IMG/VR virus record: IMGVR_UViG_3300020469_000187
Span: 1-28,833 of that record
Length of the DNA stretch: 28,833 nt
Direction: 5' to 3' (one strand)
From: a virus
Positions 12,993 through 18,408 of this stretch are shown here, in pieces. Position 1 is the first letter of the stretch, and each line of letters begins with the position of its first letter. A model generated the notes under the pieces. It did not search any database. It was not told the origin of the DNA and saw only the letters and a list, made by a program, of their open reading frames with translations. The position numbers and the translations under genes are program-made.

Positions 12993-14573
12993 TTAAAATG
13001 TCCCGCCGTCAATAGCTGTAATTGCAACATCACCTGAAGTGAGTGTGAAATTACTTGAGTCGAATGAAGCTATACCTTTACTTGATGTTGTTGCATCATT
13101 GATTGCTACATCACCTGAAGTCACTGTGAAATAACTTGCACCAAAAGAAGCAATACCTTTGTTGGCATCTGTTGCGTCTTCTGCAGAAAGTGTAATACTT
13201 CCGTCTGCATTTGCTATATCAAGTCCTTCACCAGCAGTAATTGTTCCTAATTGCATGTCTCCATTAGAGCCATTACCAATTAAGACTTGACCTGCTGTTG
13301 GAGCAGCTCCGTCTACTGAAGTGATTGAACCACTTAATGCTAATCCACTAGCTGCAATACCACCGAATTTAACGTCACCAGCTGTTCCTGAGAAAGTTGA
13401 TGAAGAATCAGTTGCGTCTGCAAAGAATGTGAATTTACCATCTGTATCGTCCATACCGAAGAAACCAATTTTAGCTCCACCTGAATTATACTTAAATTTA
13501 ATACCTCTATCTAAGTTATCATCTGATGAATCGTCACCGATTTCAAATACTGGGTCAGCTACTGAAGTAGTAGTTGAATTTACAGTTGTAGTAGTTCCAT
13601 TAACTGTTAAGTCTCCTGTCACAACAACGTTTCCACTTGCAGTCATTGTTGATGCAGTGATATCGTCTGATTGTAATTGACCTGAAACAATTAAGTTATT
13701 TGTGACTGTTAAGTCGTTTCCAACTGTCACGTCATTAGGTAAACCTACTGTTAAAGTTTGTCCTGAAGCAGAAGTTTCGATTTCGTTAGCTGTTCCAGCA
13801 ATCGTTAATGATTGTGAATCTAGGTCTACTGACCCTGTTCCTGAACCACCTGCGAAGTCTAAGTCTTCTAAAGTTGCAGTTGCTTGGATTTTGTCCAAGA
13901 TAGCTGCAGATGTCATTAATGATACGTCATCATCAGAGAATGATTCCCCTGAAGTTTGGACTACCGCACCATCTAACATTGCGAATTCTACAGTTCCAGC
14001 ACCTATTACAGTGACACCTGCTGAATTCATTGTTATATCACCACTCATTGATACGTTGTCAAATGAATCACTTCCGTCATGAACAAGTATTTGTCCAGTG
14101 CTTGGATTTGAGATATCTGTATCAGACGCACCTTCTAGTGAAGATGTTGTTGAGACAAAAGAAAGGTTTCCTGAACCATCTGTTGCCATAACTTGGTTTG
14201 CACTACCATCTGCTGAAGGTAATGTAAAGGATACATCAGAAGCTAGTGTATCGGGAGATTTAAGAGCAACAGAGTTTGTTCCGTTGTCTGAATCTTCCAT
14301 TAACTTTAATGAACCACCTGAAGTAGAACCATTACCAACTTTTAAGTTAGCAGGGGTTGCACTTGAACCAGCCAACATGTCCGTGTAATACTTACCACCG
14401 ATGGCTTGTATTAATGGAGTTGAGTTGTCTGAGTCTACGGATTCAATAAAAAGTTTTGCACTATTTCCTGAGTTAGCCCTATCTTGCACATACGCTAATT
14501 CACCTTCCGATAAGTCTGAGACTGTTGGAGCTGATAAGCCAGTGCTTCTTTTGATTTGAATAACTGTTGCCAT
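12993..14573 (-). CDS. Large tail fibre protein ending in DGGTF (526 residues)
   Basis: A long fibre protein. Residues 1-60 (MATVIQIKRSTGLSAPTVSD, LSEGELAYVQD, KLFIES) are an Mtd_N-type N-terminus, typical of fibres that attach to the baseplate or to another fibre. The middle consists of low-complexity beta repeats rich in Ser, Thr, Gly, Asp and Ala. Near 317-400 is the DLTVNGTTTTVNSTTTSVAD module with its continuation GIKFKYNSGGAKIGFFGMDD. Towards the end, KGIASFGASYFTVTSGDVAI and KGIASFDSSNFTLTSGDVAI are two tandem 22- to 24-residue units. The protein ends AIDGGTF. No receptor-binding or enzymatic domain is recognisable. A Shine-Dalgarno (AGGAAAT) precedes the ATG, and an unusual leader of about 160 nt separates it from its late promoter. 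Confidence 0.85.
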   Translation of the reverse strand: MATVIQIKRSTGLSAPTVSDLSEGELAYVQDRANSGNSAKLFIESVDSDNSTPLIQAIGGKYYTDMLAGSSATPANLKVGNGSTSGGSLKLMEDSDNGTNSVALKSPDTLASDVSFTLPSADGSANQVMATDGSGNLSFVSTTSSLEGASDTDISNPSTGQILVHDGSDSFDNVSMSGDITMNSAGVTVIGAGTVEFAMLDGAVVQTSGESFSDDDVSLMTSAAILDKIQATATLEDLDFAGGSGTGSVDLDSQSLTIAGTANEIETSASGQTLTVGLPNDVTVGNDLTVTNNLIVSGQLQSDDITASTMTASGNVVVTGDLTVNGTTTTVNSTTTSVADPVFEIGDDSSDDNLDRGIKFKYNSGGAKIGFFGMDDTDGKFTFFADATDSSSTFSGTAGDVKFGGIAASGLALSGSITSVDGAAPTAGQVLIGNGSNGDMQLGTITAGEGLDIANADGSITLSAEDATDANKGIASFGASYFTVTSGDVAINDATTSSKGIASFDSSNFTLTSGDVAITAIDGGTF

Positions 14574-14764
14574 TTTTATTTCCTAGTTTTTTAAAAAAAT
14601 TAAAATTGTTAATATTAATTCTCGTTCACTATCCCGAGAGATACATTATATATAAAACTATCCTCTCACTATGAGGGTCGATACCTCACTGGTTGGTATC
14701 CTTGATTGAAGTGTGTCTATCTTTGTGTGTTCTGTATTTTATTTATAACATTGAAACGTCTAAC
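14574..14764 (-). promoter_or_regulatory. Long structured leader with three AGTGA-loop hairpins
   Basis: This 191-nt gap contains no gene. It holds the late promoter at 14740-14747 and then, in transcription order, three small hairpins: 14680-14700 (stem GATACC/GGTATC), 14662-14676 (CCTC/GAGG) and 14620-14639 (TCTCG/CGAGA). On the transcribed strand their loops are AACCAGTGA, ATAGTGA and GGATAGTGAA, all carrying AGTGA near the 3' side. Stems differ in sequence while the loop motif is kept, which is the pattern expected for a loop-recognising protein or RNA. The A/T-rich remainder includes a self-complementary TTTTTTAAAAAA just before the Shine-Dalgarno. Role is inferred, possibly translational control. 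Confidence 0.5.
14740..14747 (-). promoter_or_regulatory. T4-type late promoter for the 526-373-136 fibre operon
   Basis: The minus strand reads TATAAATA, a perfect octamer, 18 nt past the stop of the 80-residue gene. The next ATG is 166 nt downstream, far longer than the 21-35 nt seen at the other late promoters here. Confidence 0.75.
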
Positions 14765-15007
14765 TTAGAACGTTCCACCATCTAAAATTGTTGTAGTAGT
14801 CCATTTATCTGTTGTTGCATCATAAGATAAAAGTCCGTCATCTGTTTCACTTGCATCTACATCTGATAATTCGTTGATTGATTTTGCAGATAGATTTACA
14901 TTTGAAGATGAATTACCGATTGCAACTTGTTTTGCACGGATATTACCTTGTCCTTGGACTTTACCACCAATAGTTGCAACTCTACTTAATGTTCCTTTAA
15001 TTGTCAT
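14765..15007 (-). CDS. Short fibre-region protein ending in DGGTF (80 residues)
   Basis: I place the start at the ATG at 15007, giving MTIKGTLSRVATIGGKVQGQ. It has a good Shine-Dalgarno (GAGG, 8 nt spacing) lying at the stop of the upstream gene, whereas the longer reading from 15037 would overlap that gene by 26 nt. Residues 40-70 (KSINELSDVDASETDDGLLS followed by YDATTDKWT) are a widespread phage-fibre motif. The protein ends ILDGGTF, the same C-terminus as two other fibre-region proteins, but with different synonymous codons. It looks like a minimal fibre module or adaptor. It follows the 110-residue gene by a few nucleotides and precedes the late promoter of the next operon. Confidence 0.75.
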   Translation of the reverse strand: MTIKGTLSRVATIGGKVQGQGNIRAKQVAIGNSSSNVNLSAKSINELSDVDASETDDGLLSYDATTDKWTTTTILDGGTF

Positions 15008-15011
15008 ATCA

Positions 15012-15344
15012 TTACCTCGTGACGCCTGGTGTGACAATAGCTTGACCTTCTACCACACGAGTAGTCTGTCCACCACCACTTGTCACATTTAAATCATAAA
15101 CATATCTACCCGATTCCAAAGCAGTTGTTTGAGTATCAGTAAGTGATAAGGTGACTTGACCTGTATTTTCTGCAATAGAAGTAGAAAACGTTGAACTGAC
15201 ACTAGAAGAACCATAGGTCTTTCTGATTTGTGCAGCTGCAGAATAACCACTCATATTTAATGCACCACCACTAGTGTCCGTGACATCTACAGTGATACTG
15301 AAATCTGTTCCTTGGTCGATAAATATATTTGCAATAATAGCCAT
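15012..15344 (-). CDS. Small BppU-like beta-domain protein (110 residues)
   Basis: A 110-residue protein starting MAIIANIFIDQGTDFSITVD and continuing LNMSGYSAAAQIRKTYGSSS, GQVTLSLTDTQTTALESGRY, VYDLNVT and ends TRVVEGQAIVTPGVTR. The pattern DQG..F...V.V.D..G....L.GY.A..QIRK, then LT...T..L..GRYVYD and a closing G...V.PGVT, is a recurring marine-phage protein that resembles the N-terminal domain of BppU-type baseplate proteins, probably an immunoglobulin-like beta sandwich. It is probably virion-associated. There is no Shine-Dalgarno, and a perfect late promoter ends 5 nt before the ATG, so the mRNA may begin on the ATG itself. No alternative start is attractive, because the conserved motif begins at residue 1. 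Confidence 0.75.
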   Translation of the reverse strand: MAIIANIFIDQGTDFSITVDVTDTSGGALNMSGYSAAAQIRKTYGSSSVSSTFSTSIAENTGQVTLSLTDTQTTALESGRYVYDLNVTSGGGQTTRVVEGQAIVTPGVTR

Positions 15345-15349
15345 ATAAC

Positions 15350-15357
15350 TATTTATA
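15350..15357 (-). promoter_or_regulatory. T4-type late promoter abutting a start codon
   Basis: The minus strand reads TATAAATA then GTTAT then ATG. With the usual start site about 6 nt after the octamer, transcription would begin at the A of the ATG at 15344. It lies in the 18-nt gap between the 541-residue repeat gene and the 110-residue gene. Confidence 0.65.
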
Positions 15358-15362
15358 CAAAA

Positions 15363-16988
15363 TTATTGTTGAGTGTTTGAAGGGTTTTTAGAGAATCTTG
15401 CAGTTGGAACTGTTTGGTGTATTTTCTCTGCAGTATTTTGGTTATTAACATACATTTCCTCTAGTTTTTCGGGTGTTGCTTGAGCACCATCTTTATTCAC
15501 ATATACTGCTTTCACCTTTGCAATAGGGCCGATACTTCTAGTTGTTGTGTATGGTGTCTGATAAATGAAAGGAGACCTATGTTGATAGGAAACCTGATAA
15601 GGTGCTTGATATATTGAAGGTTGTTGAACAATATTTTGTGTTGCAACTTGTTTATTTACAGGATTTTGATATGTAAATGGAGACCTATACTGAATTGTAA
15701 GTTGTTGTTGTGCATTTGCAATATAAGGACTTGACGCTTGTCCGTCTCCCCTTGCTTGAATCGTTGTTTGTTGATTTGCAATAACAGGGTCGTTTACCTG
15801 TTGTTGATTCTGAAACGTAAATGGTTGCTGGAATGCACCTATAGGTGTTGTAAATGCAGCCACTGGTTGTTGAGATGCAGCTATAGGACTCTGATATGCA
15901 GCTATAGGACTTCGATATGCATCTGTTGGTTGTCTATATGCAGCTATAGGACTCTGATATGTAAACGCTGCTACTGCAACTGGTTGTCTACTTGCAGCTT
16001 GTGGTTGTCTTGCTGGGTTTGGTTGTTGCAATAATTGTTGAGCATTGGCTGGATTTTGTGAGACCAATGTAATCATTGGAGACTGATATGAACCATTTTG
16101 ATATGTCGTAGGTAATTGATACGGGTAGTCTTCACCATTATATGGATTAAAATAAAAATTGGTGGTCTGTCTGTTTGCTGGATAAGCTGAAACAGGTTGT
16201 TGCGCAGACACATATGCACCTTGAACACTAGTTGCAACTGGAGTTCTTTGTTCTTGAGGATTCGCAAACTGCATGTTTCCTGCTACCTCGCCAGGAATTC
16301 CTGTAGGAGGTCTAGGGAATTCTTTAGGTTCAATGTTTGCTTGAAATACCTGATAATAATAAATTGCAGGCTGTCTATTATTAGCAAAGTTAACCGATTG
16401 GGCATTAATAATAATAGGGGCGACATTTTGATATGTAAATGGACTTCGATAAGAACTTCGGGATATAAATGGTGACTGGTCTGCAGCTATAGGACTCTGA
16501 TATGTAAATGCAGCTACTGGAACTGGTTGTCTACTTGCACCAATAGGTGTTTGAACAGCAGCTACTGGTTGTTGAACTGCAGCTACTGGTTGTCTAGAGG
16601 CATCTGTAGGACTTCGATATGCAGCTGTTGGTTGTTGAAATGCATCTACAGGTTGTCTCCCTTGGTCGATAAACGGACTACTTCTTTGATTTTGATGATT
16701 ATATATCGCAGGCTGTTGATATGTAAACGGACTTTGAAATGGATTCTGTTGTTGGTTCTGATAAGTGAACGGACTAGGTTGTCGTGCATCTTGCACCAAT
16801 AACTGACCATTAACTGGATTTCTGTATGTAGTAGGAGTCTGACTCGGACTTCTATATGTTGTCTGAGCATTTACTGATATCTGTCTAACTGCTTGCTTTA
16901 CTTCATTACTTTGAGCATTAGCAGGCACTTGACCTTGATATGGTTGTTGTAAGGTTGTTCCTATATTAATGTATATTTCGTCTGACAT
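15363..16988 (-). CDS. Large Pro/Gln/Tyr/Ala-rich repeat protein (541 residues)
   Basis: The largest of three related repeat proteins. After MSDEIYINIGTTLQQPYQGQ it uses the same SPFTYQ, NPVNGQ, QPAIY and SPYIANAQ units as the two shorter ones, plus two heptapeptide tracts: RQPVDAF QQPTAAY, RSPTDAS, RQPVAAV, QQPVAAV, QTPIGAS (about residues 111-152) and RQPTDAY, RSPIAAY, QSPIAAS, QQPVAAF, TTPIGAF (about 350-387). A less repetitive middle (about 210-270) includes FPRPPTGIPGEVAGNMQFAN. The last 65 residues lose the repeats (AKVKAVYVNKDG, PEKLEEMYVNNQNTAEKI) and look like a folded or helical end domain. Cys is absent. Only a weak Shine-Dalgarno (GAGATGAA) is visible. Role is unknown; a virion fibre or surface sheath fits its place among fibre genes. 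Confidence 0.72.
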   Translation of the reverse strand: MSDEIYINIGTTLQQPYQGQVPANAQSNEVKQAVRQISVNAQTTYRSPSQTPTTYRNPVNGQLLVQDARQPSPFTYQNQQQNPFQSPFTYQQPAIYNHQNQRSSPFIDQGRQPVDAFQQPTAAYRSPTDASRQPVAAVQQPVAAVQTPIGASRQPVPVAAFTYQSPIAADQSPFISRSSYRSPFTYQNVAPIIINAQSVNFANNRQPAIYYYQVFQANIEPKEFPRPPTGIPGEVAGNMQFANPQEQRTPVATSVQGAYVSAQQPVSAYPANRQTTNFYFNPYNGEDYPYQLPTTYQNGSYQSPMITLVSQNPANAQQLLQQPNPARQPQAASRQPVAVAAFTYQSPIAAYRQPTDAYRSPIAAYQSPIAASQQPVAAFTTPIGAFQQPFTFQNQQQVNDPVIANQQTTIQARGDGQASSPYIANAQQQLTIQYRSPFTYQNPVNKQVATQNIVQQPSIYQAPYQVSYQHRSPFIYQTPYTTTRSIGPIAKVKAVYVNKDGAQATPEKLEEMYVNNQNTAEKIHQTVPTARFSKNPSNTQQ

Positions 16989-16997
16989 TTCATCTCA

Positions 16998-18197
16998 TTA
17001 TATAACAAACCACAAGTGTCCCACTGAGGTTCCACTTGCAGTTGAAGGTGCTGAATTAACTATTTCGTAATCTAATTCTATACTATCACTATTTATCTCA
17101 ATTCCATTAGAGGTATTTGCACCGAACTCACCAGTTGTTGAGTTGTAATTAAGTCCAGCACCACCTTGAAGGGCACCTCTTGCATCTGAATCTGAATATG
17201 TTGCACCAGCAGTAAAGGTAAGTGTTCCCAATCCATCATCATATGCAACTGATATATTACTATGTGTTGCACTTGTAATCATTGATGCAGCTGCATCTTG
17301 AATTCTTTCTGTAGTTGAAAACAGATTTGTTGTTCCTTCAGTAATATCGTCTGAATCACCACTTAATGATGACATATCTTGGTTAGTTGCTGGTTCCCAA
17401 TATCCATTTGCATTATCCCATACTAAAATTTGACCATTTGTTGGGGTTGTGGTATAATTAATGTCTGATAAACCACTTGCAGAATGTGTAGATATACTTG
17501 AAACTGTTCCTGAACTACCTGAAGTTCCCGAAACATTTCCAGTCACATTTCCAGTGACATTTCCAGTTAGATTCCCAACAAAATTCTTACCATTTGCAAG
17601 TGTAATATCTTCTTGTGAATATACACCAGTTCCATTAGAATCAAATTCTATTTTTGCACTTGTTGATAAAGAAGTAGTTCTTCCAGTTGAAGAACCATTT
17701 AGGATAACACCATTTGCATTTTTATTGTAAATTGTGTTTATTGCTGTTTCAGTGAACTGACCAGCTTCTCCACCACCAGCACCAATAGAACTACCAATAT
17801 ATGAACCAGTGTATGCAAAAATTGATACAACATCACCAACACTTGCACCTGTGTTAAGTGTAATCTCTGTATGTTTGTTTCCGTCTACACCACCGATTGA
17901 ATAGTCTGTTCCTAATATTAAAAGGTTTGTATTTTTGAATACTTGAATTCTTCCACTTCTAAAAACAAGTGAGTTATTGTCTGAATCATTACCCGTAAAT
18001 ACTGTTTGATTTGCTGTTGCAACGTATTGGAATTCTTGAAAAAAGAATGACTTATCTTCAAGGCTGTTAAGTGCATCAACCACATTTGTAGTTGATTCAG
18101 TTCTTAAACCCGATAACTCACCAACATCAACTGCAAGTTCATTATACTTCGTCCTAAAGTTTTCAATAGTGCTAAATTGGTCTACTGTTTTTGCCAT
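16998..18197 (-). CDS. Tail fibre protein, 399 residues
   Basis: A modular fibre. Residues 1-50 (MAKTVDQFSTIENFRTKYNE, LAVDVGELSG, VDALNSLEDK) are helical, a typical attachment segment. Residues about 56-135 (FQYVATANQTVFTGND, RIQVFKNTNLLILGTDYSIG, GDVVSIFAYTGSYIG) form the same beta module as in the 373-residue fibre. LTGNVTGNVTGNVSGTSGSS is a low-complexity tract, then NGQILVWDNANGYWEPA, DITEGTTNLFSTTERIQDA and GAGLNYNSTTGEFGA are known fibre motifs. It ends GTSVGHLWFVI, a stop inside a GDLWF-type motif, as in the 521-residue fibre. The Shine-Dalgarno is GAGAG. It lies 1 nt from its upstream neighbour and 9 nt from the 541-residue repeat gene, so all are cotranscribed. Confidence 0.82.
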   Translation of the reverse strand: MAKTVDQFSTIENFRTKYNELAVDVGELSGLRTESTTNVVDALNSLEDKSFFFQEFQYVATANQTVFTGNDSDNNSLVFRSGRIQVFKNTNLLILGTDYSIGGVDGNKHTEITLNTGASVGDVVSIFAYTGSYIGSSIGAGGGEAGQFTETAINTIYNKNANGVILNGSSTGRTTSLSTSAKIEFDSNGTGVYSQEDITLANGKNFVGNLTGNVTGNVTGNVSGTSGSSGTVSSISTHSASGLSDINYTTTPTNGQILVWDNANGYWEPATNQDMSSLSGDSDDITEGTTNLFSTTERIQDAAASMITSATHSNISVAYDDGLGTLTFTAGATYSDSDARGALQGGAGLNYNSTTGEFGANTSNGIEINSDSIELDYEIVNSAPSTASGTSVGHLWFVI

Positions 18198-18198
18198 T

Positions 18199-18408
18199 CT
18201 ATCTCTCTATAAGTTTGGTTAATAAGGATTTAATTTCGTCCATATCACCTTTTAATGTATTTATCTCTTCACGAGTTGTTTTCATAAGTTCTCTACGTTT
18301 CATTGTTAATTTAAAGTTTTCTATATCTGTATTAACAATTCCGTGTGAACTATCGTCTCTTACTAAATGTGAGTGACCTTCAACTTTTATATATTCAATA
18401 TCTTTCAT
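18199..18408 (-). CDS. Small conserved coiled-coil protein (69 residues)
   Basis: I place the start at the ATG at 18408, which overlaps the stop of the 2237-residue gene as TAATG and gives MKDIEYIKVEGHSHLVRDDS. An in-frame ATG 18 nt earlier lies inside the upstream gene and would add six unlikely residues. The first 30 residues (VEGHSHLVRD, then GIVNTDIENFK) match a small-protein type often found beside fibre genes in marine T4-like phages. Residues 35-69 (MKTTREEINTLKGDMDEIKS, LLTKLIER) have leucine/isoleucine heptads and should form a coiled coil. It may be an oligomerisation factor for the adjacent fibre or baseplate protein. Function is not established. Confidence 0.72.
   Translation of the reverse strand: MKDIEYIKVEGHSHLVRDDSSHGIVNTDIENFKLTMKRRELMKTTREEINTLKGDMDEIKSLLTKLIER
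18258..18265 (-). promoter_or_regulatory. Possible internal late promoter (GATAAATA)
   Basis: The minus strand reads GATAAATA within the small coiled-coil gene, 60 nt before the ATG of the 399-residue fibre. It is the same variant as at 2337-2344. One such match in coding DNA this AT-rich could be chance, so this is tentative. Confidence 0.25.

Noticed and set aside
15008-15037. Upstream ATG giving a 90-residue version of the DGGTF protein
   Set aside because: The ATG at 15007 has a good Shine-Dalgarno and the familiar start MTIKGTLSRVATIGG.
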